Positions 44,856-56,395 of a stretch of 64,000 nt of DNA are shown here, one piece after another. The DNA comes from Kingdonia uniflora (taxonomy: Eukaryota > Streptophyta > Magnoliopsida > Ranunculales > Circaeasteraceae). The stretch is taken from assembly GCA_014058105.1 (NCBI GenBank), contig JACGCM010000146.1:186001-250000 (forward strand). The letters are read 5' to 3'. Numbering within the stretch: the stretch's first letter is position 1; the number at the start of each line of letters is the position of its first letter. The notes beneath the pieces were generated by a model that had not been told where the DNA came from, made no database searches, and worked only from the letters and a program-made list of their open reading frames with translations. The position numbers and the translations under genes were made by a program.

Positions 44856-47300
44856 ATAAAAACTTGGCCTTTAAATACCCCGCTCAAAACTACGGGTGTC
44901 GCAATATAATAAGGGCAAGCGGGGGTCGAATCCACGGGGAGTAAAGGTATTAACAATATAATTTCCTAATTAACTAATAAACTAATCTAAACTAATTTTG
45001 ATAAAAAGGTTTTGATCTAAAACATAAATCTAAATTACTACCTTTCGGTACGATTATAAGGAAAAGAACCTAGGCTTTGGATCACATCCGACTTAGTTTA
45101 CTAAACGATATGAAAACGGTAGCTTCTATCCGCACGTAATAGCCATGGGTAGGTCTATTCGGGTCTAAGATCTAGGGTTTGTGGCTAAAACCTTAAGTAA
45201 GAACTTCGTTGTTCATGGACAATCGGATCTAAGGTTTATAAACTCATTTCCATGGCTAGGTAGAGAGTATTAACTCTAGTGATCTAGAATTCTCTTTGAG
45301 CGTGAAAACAATCGAATATGGCTAATTCGACATCTTCCTCATATCTGTAGTAACTTAGAGTTGTCATGGCTAGATCAACTCTTCGTAACTTCAAATAAGA
45401 GAATTGAAGATTAATTCTAAATCTAAACTACTATTAACATCACTTTAGCTCACTTCATCGGAGGTTCAATCCTTAGCCTAAGCTAAGGAGATTAGCTTTC
45501 CATTAATGGTGTTGATCACAACTTAAATTAAACGCATAAAATAAAAGAGAGAAAAAGATAAAAATACTGAAAAACGCAAGCTTTATTCCTTCTTGAGATT
45601 GAGATGTGTAAAATACATAGAATTGCTTTCATATTTATAAGAGATTGGAGTAACTTATTTACAATTCTAAAACTCTATTAGATAACGATAAATCCTATCT
45701 CATGTTAATCCTTGTAGAGTCCTTCATCATCTTTATTCCATGGAGAAAATCTACAAGTATATTAAATGTAGGCATCTTCTTTGAGCATGAGAGACTGCTG
45801 GAGATGCTTCAACTCTTAATACCTTCCATTAGATGCCTTTTTCTACTTATTAGCTCCAACAAAATTAAGTGCTTCAAAATAGGAAAATGCTACTAATATT
45901 TAAAATTAATAAATCGGGATTAACAAAATGATACTTTTAGGCGCATTAATCCTACGTATTTCTACGTCTATCCAATACCCCCGAACTTAACATTTTGCTC
46001 GTCCCGAGTAAAATAAAGAAATAAAATTAAACTAAGGAAACTAATTTTGCAGGACTCGCGATTGCATTTAGCGTATGCAACAAGCCGTTAAACCCCCAGG
46101 TGTCCCTGGTGAACGAGTGTTGTCTCGTGAGGGTTTTACAGTGGCTATAGCCACAAAAGTCAATAATGACATTATGGCAATTCTAAATAACAAGAGACTC
46201 ATTTTCTGTCAATTTATCCTTATTTAGTTATGACAATAATATACAAGCAGAAAATTCCTTAAAACCTTTTATTCCCTGAGTATACCATAGAATATATTGT
46301 ACTTATCCGAAACTAGAGATACTTCCTCATGATTAGAAATAAATTATAGTATTTTACCAGATATATCTGTGTGTATTGTGAAGAAAATTTTATTGCTTAA
46401 TACATTGTCTAAAATCATTGAGTCAGTGTATTGTAGTCGAGTACTTACTAGAATAAATTCAACGGTCAGTTTGACAAGTGCCTTAGTCAATTTTACTCCC
46501 CAGTATCTTATTTTTCATAGTTTTTTTGTGTACATTGTTTCTTAGTGAAGCCTCCGTAACAAGGAGTTTTCGGTCGACAATCCTCACCAGTTGACTAAGG
46601 TTGTCGGGGTTTGGTTCCCCTTTGTGACCTAGACTCAGGATTCTCACAAGTAACATTTTTCGTGCTCCTTTCACATAGTTCATGGTCATATTCGAGATTG
46701 GTGATAATTTTTCCTCTTTCAATTATTAATCATGCGAGTAACCTTACAGCGTGAAAGTTTTAGGAGTAACTTTGGCTTATTCTTTTTTTCTTTCGAGAAT
46801 GAACTTATTCTTAGGCAGTTGTCTCCCTTGGAGTGAATTATTCATAACATAAATACTAGATTTCCATAAAACTGGTCAATAACCGATCGAATGCATCAAT
46901 TGCAAAACTATAGTGAAGTGTAAGTTTTCAAAATATACCACGTTAACTTGAATTAGTCGTTAATTAAAATATAGTACATCTAACTTAAGATGGTGCAAAA
47001 ATATTTTAGTGTGTACTTGTAAACTTTTAAGTTCTTGGTTTCTTTTTAGATTTATTTGGGTTTCCCACCTAATATTTATGCCAAAATAAATTCAGTCTAA
47101 ATGTTGGAAATTTATCAAAAGTACATCATAAATTTCCAAGAGTGTCATTATTTTACTTTTCTGCAAAAAAAATATTAAAAAAATAATTTTCCTACCCCCA
47201 AACTTAAATAAAATATTGCCCCTAATATTGAAGAACAAAAAATAAAAATGGAAAAGAAAATTGAAATTTCTCACCTGAATGTGTCGTGGGTTGCCTCCCA
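44856..47300 (-). mobile_element. Athila-type gypsy: region downstream of pol, and possible 3' LTR
   Basis: On the minus strand, GGGACGAGCAAAATGTTAAG followed by TTCGGGGGTATTGG (about 46,005-45,970) is the sequence commonly found past pol in Athila and related elements. Similar AAGTTTGGGGGTA motifs recur near 47,345 and 47,190. Near 44,880-44,960 is GGTCGAATCCACGGGGAGT on the plus strand, also familiar from such elements. No env-like protein is readable. LTR borders are not resolved. Confidence 0.6.
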
Positions 47301-48360
47301 GAAAGCGATAAGTTTACCATCTTCAGCCAGACAAAACTCTCGTACCCCCAAACTTATGTGAAGTCAATGAATTATTCTGGGATGGGCAATTCCCTGTATT
47401 TGGGCTTGCAAAGATCTATATCAGGGAATTTTTCTAAAGGGATTGTCTCGAGATAAGGTTTAAGACATTGGCGTTAAAAGTTTTCCCAGTATGATAATTT
47501 TTTACTTCGGCCCAACCATTTTGGTGTATGTTTACGACTTCAAACAGGCCATGCCAATGGGTTTGTAATTTTCCAGGAAAAAGACTCAGTTTTGAGTTAA
47601 ACAAAAAGACTTTTTGTCCTGGTGTAAAAACTTTTCAGACTATATGTTTATCATGATATGTTTTGGTCTGATCCTTATATATTTTAGCATTATCGTATGC
47701 CTCTTGTCTTATTTCTTCTAACTCGCTTAGTTGAAGTTTTTGATGAAGTCCTACTACGTCTATTTGAAAATTAAATCTCTTAATTGCCCAGTAAGCTTTA
47801 TGTTCTAATTCCACAAGCAAGTGACAAGCTTTGCCAAAAATACATCTATAAGGTAACATTCTAATCGGGGTTTTATAAGCAGTCCGATAGGCCCAAAGAA
47901 CATCATTAAGACGGGTGGACCAATCTTTACGATCTGGTCGGACAGTTTTCTCTAAAATTCTTTTAATTTCCCAATTTGAAACCTCTACTTGCCCACTATG
48001 TCTGTGGATGATATGGGGTAGAAACTCAATAAGTAATGCCATATTTGTGCATAATACTTTTAAAATAACGATTACAAAAATAAGTTCCACCGTCACTTAT
48101 AATTGTACGTGGTGTACCAAATCGAACTAAAATTTTATCATTTAAAAAGTTAATTACGACAGCGTGATCATTTGTCTGACATGGTACAACTTCTACCCAT
48201 TTAGAATCATAGTCAACTGCTACTAAGATCCACAAATAGCCATTAGATACCGGAAATTGTCCCATAAAGTCAATGCCCCAAACATAAAAAATTTCAACCT
48301 CTAAAATGTTGTTAAGAGGCATCTCATCCCGACGACCCATGTTGCCAACCCTTTGGCAAC
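47301..48360 (-). pseudogene. Athila-type integrase
   Basis: From 48,340 leftwards: [93 protein letters not shown] and the C-terminal LFPGKLQTHWHGLFEV. The D, D and E of the integrase core (GIDF, SDGG, QVEV) are present, but a frameshift lies between SDGG and QVEV, near 48,000-48,030. Confidence 0.92.
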
Positions 48361-49385
48361 GGTCACATCATGAACAATGGCCGTAAGTCTCCTTAAATAA
48401 AGTAGGCCAATAGAAACCACATTGAAGTACTTTATTAGCTGTTCTACGGGGCCCAAAATGACCACTATCGTCATGAAGACATTTTAAAAATTTTGAAATG
48501 TTATTTTCATAGACACAACGACGAATCACTAGATCGGCGCCATCATTAAATAAATAGGGATCCTCCCAAATAAATTGTCTAGAGATTGTTTCAAATCTAT
48601 TTTTATCTTGTCTACTCAAATCTGGTGGTTTGTACCCTGCGGCTAAATAATTGGTAATATCGGCGAACCAGGGTGCCCTATTATTATTCATTAACTGTTC
48701 ATCAGGAAAATGCTCAGAAATAGGAAGGTCTTTGTTAATGTGGTCGACTATCAAACGCGATAAATGGTCGGCAACAATGTTTTCTTTCCCTTTTTTATTA
48801 CGTATTTCGAGGTCAAATTCTTGGAGTAGAAGGATCCAACGGATAAGACGTGGTTTAGCATTCTTTTTATGAAAATGATATTGAAGGGCTGAATGGTCAG
48901 AGTACACAATGACTTTTGACCTTAAAATGTATGATCAAAATTTTTCTAACGTGATGACAATGGCTAACAATTCTTTTTCAGTCGTCATATAATTAATTTG
49001 AGCATCATTCAGTATTTTACTCGCATAACAAATAACATGGGGTACTTTTTCAAAACGTTGTGGTTGGATAATCGGGTGGCTGGATAATCGGTGATGTGGT
49101 CAATGAGGACTTAAGTGTTTCAAAAGACTTATAACATTTATCGTTAAAATCAAAATGGATGTCTTTAGCAAGTAAATTGCATAAAGGTCATGAGATTTTG
49201 CTAAAGTCTCTAATGAATCGTCGATAAAAACCTGTGTGCCCGAGGAATGCGTAAATGTCCTTCACTGTTTTAGGAGGAGGTAGAGAAGGAATCAAATCAA
49301 TTTTTACTTTATCAACTTCTATCCCCTTAGATGATATCAAATGGCCGAGTATTATTCATTGATTTACCATAAAATGACATTTTTC
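48361..49385 (-). pseudogene. Athila-type RNase H and integrase zinc region
   Basis: From 49,330 leftwards in changing frames: KVKIDLIPSLPPPKTVKD, AFLGHTGFYRRFIRDFSKI, then from 48,907 [45 protein letters not shown], and [20 protein letters not shown], the HHCC-like zinc region before integrase. Several stops near 49,000-49,100. Confidence 0.88.
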
Positions 49386-51033
49386 CTAATTTAGGATTTG
49401 GTTTTTCTCTTTACACCGGATCAAGACCAATTCTAAGTTCAGAAGACATTTATCAAATGTGGAACCATAAATGGAAAAGTCATCCATGAAGACCTCTAAA
49501 AACTTTTCTACCATATCTGAGAAAATACTTAACATACACCGTTGAAAGGTCGCAGATGCATTGTATAGGCCAAAAGGCGTACGACGATAGGCAAAAGTTC
49601 CAAATGGGCAAGTAAAAGTTGTTTTATCTTGGTCTTCGGGGGCTACTGAAATTTGGTTGTATCCTAAATAACCATCCAGGAAATAGTAAAATGAATGATC
49701 AGCTAAACGTTCCAATATTTGGTCCATGAATGGTAATGGGAAATGGTCTTTTCGAGTGGACGCGTTAAGCTTTTGGTAATCAATGCAAACTCGACATCCT
49801 GTCTGAGTGCGGGTGGGTACTAATTCATTATCTGCATTTTTTACGACAGTAATACCTGATTTCTTAGGTACCACTTGGGCTGGGCTTATCCAAGAGCTGT
49901 CGGAGATGGAATAAATAATACCCGCATCAAGAAGTTTCATAACTTCCGCCTTTACTACCTCCTTCATTAGAAGGTTCACACGTCGTTGTGGTTCTCGAGA
50001 TGTTTTGGATCCTTCCTCTAAGTGTATCCTATGCATAACCACTGATGGGCTTATTCCTTTTATATCTGCTATTGACCATCCAATTACTTCTTTGTGGGTG
50101 TCTAGTACGGCAATGAGTTTAATTTTTTGATCTAAGTCCAATGAAGATGAAATGATAACAGGAAGAGTTTTGTTAGGCCTGAGGAACCGATATCCTAGAT
50201 TATCTAGAAGTACTTTAAGATCAAGCTTTGGCGGTGGCACAATAGAAGGAACTGGGGGGTTAGAAGACATAGGGAGTGACTCAAAATTGAGAGTATACCG
50301 GTGAGGATGAGTGTATACAGGAGGATTATTTTGAAGAACAGCTGAAATGTCTTTTAGGATTGACTCGTGAATACCAATGATGTCGTCCTCCAGACAATCT
50401 TCTAAACGGTCGTCCCTAAAATGTTCAGAGATAATGGTACCTATCATATTACACTCTTCAGCAGAATCCTGATATTGCCTCATGGCATTAAAAATATTTA
50501 GTTTCAAGGTCATGTTATCGAATGTTAGGTTCATTATTCCATTTATACAATTGATTATAGCATTGGAAGTAGCTAGGAAAGGTCGACCTAAAATAATTGG
50601 GATTTGGCCGTGGACATTCGAAATCGGTGGTGTATCAAGGACTACAAAATCTACTAGAAAGTAAAATTCGTTCACCTTAATTATCACATCCTCAATAAAT
50701 ACCCCTAGCAGTTTTGATAGATCTATCAGTGAGTTGAAGTTGTATCCTGGTGGGCTTAAGTTCGCCTAAATCGAGGTCCTCATAAACACAAAATTGAATA
50801 AGGTTTACACTAGCCCCAAGATCAAGGAAGGCCTGCTGGATGTAGTATTTTCCTATTATTAAGGGAACGGTGGGACATACTAGGTCTTTTTGTTTGATTA
50901 GAATTTCAAATGGTAGGACAGAGCTAACCTGTTCAACACTAAAGGAATTCTTCCTAACTCTGGTTCTACGTTTCTTTGTACACAGTTCCTTAAGGAATTT
51001 AGCATATGACAGAACCTGATCAATAGCATCCAA
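49386..51033 (-). pseudogene. Athila-type protease and reverse transcriptase
   Basis: The protease lies at 50,850-50,692 (FLDLGASVNLIQFCVYEDL, ELKPTRIQLQLTDRS), with D-x-G-A-S where DTG or DSG is usual. A single open stretch from 50,687 to 49,386 (433 codons) contains IPIILGRPFLATSNA, WSIADIKGISPSVVMHRI, SSWISPAQVVPKKSGITVV, CRVCIDYQKLNASTRKDHFP, FYYFLDGYLGYNQI, FGTFAYRRTPFGLYNASATF and EVFMDDFSIYG (reverse transcriptase active site FMDD). One stop near 50,690 separates protease and reverse transcriptase. This is the best preserved part of the element. Confidence 0.94.
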
Positions 51034-52142
51034 GAGCAGAATGTTAATTTGTACTTATTAAAATAACTCAAGAATATCTTTCAGGCCTTTGTTCTTTTTG
51101 GCAGGAACAAGTCGGTTAGGGAATGGGGCCCTAGGTACATAAGGCTTGTCTACTAGGTCCGGTAGAGTTGGAACATGATGTGGCCTAAATGCTAGATTTT
51201 CATAGGCTTTTTTTTGAGATTTGGGAACTAAATTACTTTTAGTTGGCGGTATAGGGTCTGGTCGAGTTTCTATAGTTCTTTTATTCCGAAGGGTCATAAT
51301 TACCTGAGCAGTTTCAATTTTCTCAGGTGAGCTTTGTTGGGTATGAACCTCAAAGGCGGCCCTCGGGTTAACAATTGGTTGATTAAGGAATTTTCCCTTT
51401 TCTCGTTCACTTAATTGGCTTGCTATTTGTTATATTTAGGTGTCTAGCTTCTGTGTAAAGGCTCGCATTTCTAAAAGTTCCCTAGAATTTTGTTGGGTAA
51501 TCCCCTTATCTCTGTTATAAACTGTTGGAGTGTGGATTCTAAACTAACTGGGTGGGATTTTTTGGTCGGGTATGTTTGATTCTGCTGATATGGTGGAGGA
51601 TTATAACTGGATTGTCCTTGTGGTTGACTCCTCCAAGAAAATGCTGGGTTACTTTGCCAAGGAGATCTACCAAAATTATTTTGGTGTTATCTCCTTTTAT
51701 TATCCAAGATAACATTAACGTGGTCCAGATTAGAATTAATTAACTCAGGGAGTTGTGAACACGTGTGTGCATAATGGGTCAGATCATTGTATAAATTGCA
51801 GACCCCAGGAATGGATGCTGGTTTAGGGGCCGCTACTTTCCCTACGGCCATAGCCTCAACTTTACGTGTAAGGGAGTCCTGTTGGACTTTTAATTCGAGG
51901 CTTTCAGGTAATTCAAGGATGCCTCCTTTTCTAATGGGCCAACGATCACGAGAAGTAAAGTCCCATTGCTGGGATGTCTTAGCAAAAACCTGATCTTTCT
52001 CGCCAACAATGACACTTAAAACACGAATAAATCGACCACTGGATATTAGCAAATTGCATCTTTTTCCTGGATCTTGAATTTTGAATATATTAAACTCTCT
52101 TATGTCTATGGTGATCCGCCAGAGCTTGCCAGCTATGTCCAA
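51034..52142 (-). pseudogene. Athila-type gag C-terminus and gag-protease linker, 5'-truncated
   Basis: From 52,010 leftwards: QQWDFTSRDRWPIRKGGILE, LPESLELKVQQDSLTRKVEA, CNLYNDLTHYAHTCSQLPEL (a degenerate zinc knuckle). The linker (51,297-51,058) has RAPFPNRLVPAKKNKG, like the 'PFPQRL' signature of Athila elements. The N-terminal half of gag, the leader, primer-binding site and 5' LTR are missing; unrelated sequence begins near 52,150. Confidence 0.85.
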
Positions 52143-52217
52143 GATGTTAACACAAATCTATCATCACATAGCTCATATTCATTTACTTCATAATTGGAGA
52201 AATGACTGGCTTTTCAG

Positions 52218-52591
52218 GTGTTGCTTTCTTCAGGTTTGCCAAGTGATCCTAATTGTGAAACTGCTGAGGCGCCATTGATTATAAATATTCCCAATGGTCA
52301 TGCATCCCTAGGTCCATTAGATGATTCACAACCATCCTGTTCACAAGGGAAAAACATTACTATTCCTGTTACCATCCAAGTACAACAATTGGCAACAGGG
52401 GATCTACGGAAGGATTGGAAGGAAATGGACCAGCTACTGGTGGCTTGCCACAAAAAAAGAAAAAGAAACCCTGGACTCAGGAGGAGGATAAGATATTAAT
52501 CGCTGCTGTCAAAGAATATGGTGAAAAAAATTGGGCAATTATCATAAGAAAGTATTTTAACGGTGAAAGAACTAATTCACAGCTAGCTCAG
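52218..52591 (+). pseudogene. exon of a DRMY1-like single-MYB gene, frameshifted
   Basis: After an acceptor CAG (52,215-52,217) the frame reads VLLSSGLPSDPNCETAEAPL, IINIPNGHASLGPLDDSQPS and VTIQVQQLATGD. A frameshift near 52,400 then leads to LEGNGPATGGLPQKKKKKPW, TQEEDKILIAAVKEYGEKNW and RTNSQLAQ, ending at a GT donor (52,592). The W-x19-W spacing is that of one MYB repeat. It looks like the At1g58220 (DRMY1)/At1g09710 type. No upstream or downstream exon of the same gene was recognised. The frame change makes this a fragment and not a working gene. Confidence 0.6.
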
Positions 52592-52969
52592 GTTTTTTCT
52601 TGCTCACTCATGGAATATTTAGCTTTGCCAAAGAAAATTCCCTTAAATCATATTAAAACTTATTAAATAGCTGCATGAATAAGTTTGTTCATCCTAAGTT
52701 GTTTGCAGAAGGGGATTGGGGTAAAAGTAAAATGTGTATGCTCTAAAATAAGCTATTTTTTCTTCTGGGCATTATTAGTGCCAACTTTGTGATCTAGAAG
52801 ATGCCATACCCAATTAAGAAAAGAAAGAAAGCCCGTCATTGAGATTCTGCTTGAGACACCGGAAATGTTTGAGATTGGAAAGGTTTTTAGGGATTTAGGT
52901 GATTCTTGACTACTGGGTATTTCGTTTAACCATGCTTTCTTGGCCTACTGGGTGCTGTTGGATTCACAG
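52592..52969. other. spacer between MYB and invertase fragments
   Basis: Nothing recognised. No first exon of an invertase is visible here. Confidence 0.5.
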
Positions 52970-52978
52970 ATCCTAATG
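52970..52978 (+). pseudogene. 9-nt mini-exon of an acid invertase gene
   Basis: ATCCTAATG is bounded by an AG acceptor (52,968-52,969) and a GTTAGT donor (52,979 on). Plant cell-wall and vacuolar invertases have a 9-nt exon encoding part of the NDPNG active-site motif. Joined to the next exon the phases give (D)PNGPM, exactly as in the family. Confidence 0.7.
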
Positions 52979-53337
52979 GTTAGTAGTTTCATACATTTGA
53001 ATCTAAGATGTTTATATTCTTCAACGCTTTCCCGGTTTTCTTTCTTAATGATTTCAACATTTATTAAAGCACATATACGGAATCAAATATTGTTTGAAAA
53101 GCTATACTAATGATTAACCTTATATATATTTTTTCGACCATTTCATTACATTGTGTTAGCCACTATTAATACTAAGTATGAAGGAAGCATGCATGCTGAT
53201 CTTTATGTTTTAGTATCTTCGTTTTTGGGGTTTCTCTTTGTTTTAGCTTTTACAAACATTTTAGCTTTCATCTATGAGGCAAACATGATTGGAACACCAG
53301 GAACTCAGATTCTGAAAGAAAAAAATCTTCATTATAG

Positions 53338-53454
53338 GACCAATGGTTTATAAAGGAACTTACTATCTTTTCTACCAGTACAACCCCTTTGGTGCAGTGT
53401 GGGGTAACATCGTTTGGGCTCACGCTACGTCTACCGATATCATCAATTTTCAAT
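53338..53454 (+). pseudogene. acid invertase exon 3, truncated
   Basis: After TATAG the sequence encodes [20 protein letters not shown], then [18 protein letters not shown], which is the start of exon 3 in plant cell-wall and vacuolar invertases (glycoside hydrolase family 32). It ends at a GTAAGT after only 117 nt, while real exon 3 is several hundred nt long, and nothing similar follows. Together with the mini-exon it is a gene fragment. Confidence 0.75.
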
Positions 53455-53750
53455 GTAAGTTATATCATTTTCTATGACAATATATATTTCATTATCTTTA
53501 TTTTGTTGGATGATAATTGAGCCATGAGTCCACGACGATATAGACAGTATGGCACTCACTGATATATACCATTTTATGACACTTCTAGCCCTTTTTGGGT
53601 TGGATTGAATGCACACGAATCTGTCCAAATTAATATTATGGAATGAACTATTTTCTCCATCTTCCTCCGCATGGGGTAACGAGTTGTTTTTGTTTATCAT
53701 TTGTACAATTCATGACTTTTATTGATCTTTATTATCATTAGAAGTTCCAG

Positions 53751-53880
53751 TTTCTGATGTAGTGGGACCAGCTGGATCAAATTTAGTATTTGGAGTAGCT
53801 GAATCAGCGGTAGTATTAGGAGGGCCAGAATCCATTAAACTGCTTGAAAATGCAGTTGCAAAAGTTTACTTGCATATCAG
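53751..53880 (+). pseudogene. unidentified exon-like fragment
   Basis: After an AG the plus strand encodes EVPVSDVVGPAGSNLVFGVA and ESAVVLGGPESIKLLENAVA, a protein-like stretch without stops. It might belong to the DRMY1-like gene or to another. No partner exon was recognised. Confidence 0.3.
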
Positions 53881-56120
53881 TTTGCTTTTATGATTTTCCC
53901 AATCCCCACCAGTCTACTTTTGCAAATGTTAACTTATAGACTTAATAATACTTAAAGTAGTACCAAAAAATAGTATAAAAATTAGAATTTTTACACTCCC
54001 TAACAGTATAACTGGATACCTATCCACATCTACCCAGTTTGATATAATGGCCACCCTTTGCATATGCATTAATGATTGTATATACTTTGCCTAAGTTAAG
54101 ATCAGTTTACTCATTCCAATTCAGACCATTTTATCTACTTTCCTTTATTCAATGATGGAAGGGAACATTTTTACGCAAAAAATGAAGGGGTCGTAAAATA
54201 ATTATTTTTTAGCTCTTTATATATTTCTAACAATGACGTAATCGTCGTAGCGACTTTTGCTAGGAGTGGTGGGAAAAGGTCATTTTTCTTTTCTTAATAG
54301 GTTTCATGGAGGAAAATCTAAAGATTACAATAGTGGAGGAATCTCTAATATTCGATTTTCCTTATTTTCATCTGGAGATCCTTTGATGAGCTTGAAACAG
54401 AGATGTTACAGGCAGAAACTACAGGTCAGAACCAAAAAAAAAAGACTGGAAATATTTTAAATTACAGTATGTACTAGTGAAGTTAATGAAATATCTGATG
54501 ATAGCTTGGGTTTGAGCTAAATTTTAACGAACTACAAATAATGGCCGTTATAACAGGTGTTAAAGGTTAGGGATCAGGTTTACATGGGGTTACCCCCTAA
54601 CAACTAAACCATAAAAGGCTTAAACTATGACAAATTGGAAAATTAGATAACCTTTTGATAAGTATTTTCCCTATTGTTGTTTTATAGTCTACCTGAATTT
54701 TTCTTTTCTTTTCTTGAAGGGTGTATCAACAACAAGAGAAGTCTATGAGCTTTTAAGTCAACGTGGATGGCAGGAATTATTTCAACTTTTCACAAGTGTT
54801 CATGAGATCTGCATTGGCCGTCTTTCTTCATCTGCCATAGTCGAATACAGTAAGCATACACCCAAAAGAAAGAAACTAAATGATATGAATTTGTCGAGGT
54901 GAGAATGTTGTTCAGTTAGATGGTAATTACGAGTCTGCGATTGCAAGGTCAAGGAAACTGGAGAAATATTAATGTTATAAATTGGATGTTAAAGATACTT
55001 GAGATAATGACCTATTACAATGGTGGCAGAGAGTGTTTCAGATACCTTGAAGACCGGGACGCCATCTTTGTTAAAGCATTGAACCATTAGTGCATCATAT
55101 CACTCACTTTCTGTGAGATCGTTTCATTACAAATTATTTGGTGGTTTTGTGTTGTTGAGGTGATTATTTTGATGCTATTGAGGTGCGATTGTGCTTTAAT
55201 TGGTGGCTAGCATGATCCATGTGCTTTCGTGAATTCCAATATGTTCTTGATGTCTTCATAAAACCAGGGGAGTGTGGGAGCGGATTCATTGCTTTTGGTG
55301 GGATGGTTGCTCATTTACATCGAAAACTTCTCTTCATGGAATCCTTCTCAAGTAAGCCTTCACCTTCAGCTATTTGTATAGTTATTTATTTTTGAACATA
55401 TTGTTTTTTTATAGATATTTATGGAATTCCTAATATATCAAGGGTACGTAAGTTCTCATCGAAGTTGATATTAAGCACTTCATAAGATTGTACCATTATC
55501 TTCGTGTCTTTTCTATAACATTTATAGAAAAATTGGGAATGCCATTTAGTAATGGCACAAGGGTCTTCCATGTAAATAATTTTGTATTAGTTACCTTAAT
55601 TTGTGGTTGTTTGTACTTTGAATCCATGATGGGGTTTTTGTTGCAGTAAAAGGTGATTAATAAAAGAATGAGCAATGTCAGAAGAAAAAAACATATGCCT
55701 TGGAGGGGACTATGCAGAGTTCTCGAGTTTGTACCCAACCCAGTTATTACTGAAGAACATACGTTGGGACTTGATACTATGAACTTTGAATTGGGAAATA
55801 CAAAAATCTTAAGTAATGTATGTGCTTTTGATTTCCTTTAGAAACAGTAGTAAATCTTAGTCCATTTGCGTATGAATGGCTTGATGTATTAGTTGAAGCT
55901 GTCGAAGGCGTGTGAATGCAACAATTGCGTATGACTGCTAATGTATTTTTTACATGATAAGAAACTTAGTTCTCAATATAGATAATTAACTGTAATTTCA
56001 CGATGAATAAGATACACTAAAAATTATTAAGAGAAGTTGGTAGCGCTGAATACACGTGGACATATTCACCGTGATTTGGTCACGGGCGACGTTTTTGCCA
56101 TGGCGAGCCACGGGTATTAC
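53881..56120. other. low-information stretch with a few short exon-like frames
   Basis: Possible exon-like frame at 54,717-54,898 (VYELLSQRGWQELFQLF) with splice-like borders; I do not recognise it. At 55,265-55,358 is another short frame. No gene is supported. Confidence 0.35.
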
Positions 56121-56318
56121 TAGTAACAAACATAAAATAATGATAGTAGTTAGTAGGGTTAAATAACATGTATAAGAATTGGAAATTTTCTAAAATTATA
56201 TCATAAAGTTGATGATCTAAGCAAGAAGTGTCCATTGGAATGTCCACACGAGTGTCAGTGTGTCCGACACGTTTGGACACAGATTTTTTTTGGAATATGG
56301 AGTGTCCATGTTACATAG
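56121..56318. mobile_element. hAT-type miniature element, truncated (copy 3)
   Basis: The right end reads ...GTGTCCATGTTACATAG, the inverse of the left end of copy 2 (22,286), and the similarity continues for nearly 200 bp (GTGTCCATTGGAATGTCC, GTCCGACACGTTTGGACAC, GATCTAAGCAAGAAGTGTCC). Similarity stops near 56,121. The other end is missing, and the sequence to its left (56,040-56,120) is different. An 8-bp TSD cannot be checked for that reason. Confidence 0.75.
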
Positions 56319-56395
56319 TTCAAAACATACATGCACATTTTATGCAATTTATGTATAAACGTCAGAGAGAAAATTCAAGGTATAGTCGAACTTAC

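Noticed and set aside
52910..52965. LLGAVGFTDPNG-like reading suggesting a chlorophyll-binding protein
   Set aside because: The match is short and dies at once; the 9-nt invertase mini-exon explains the DPN part.
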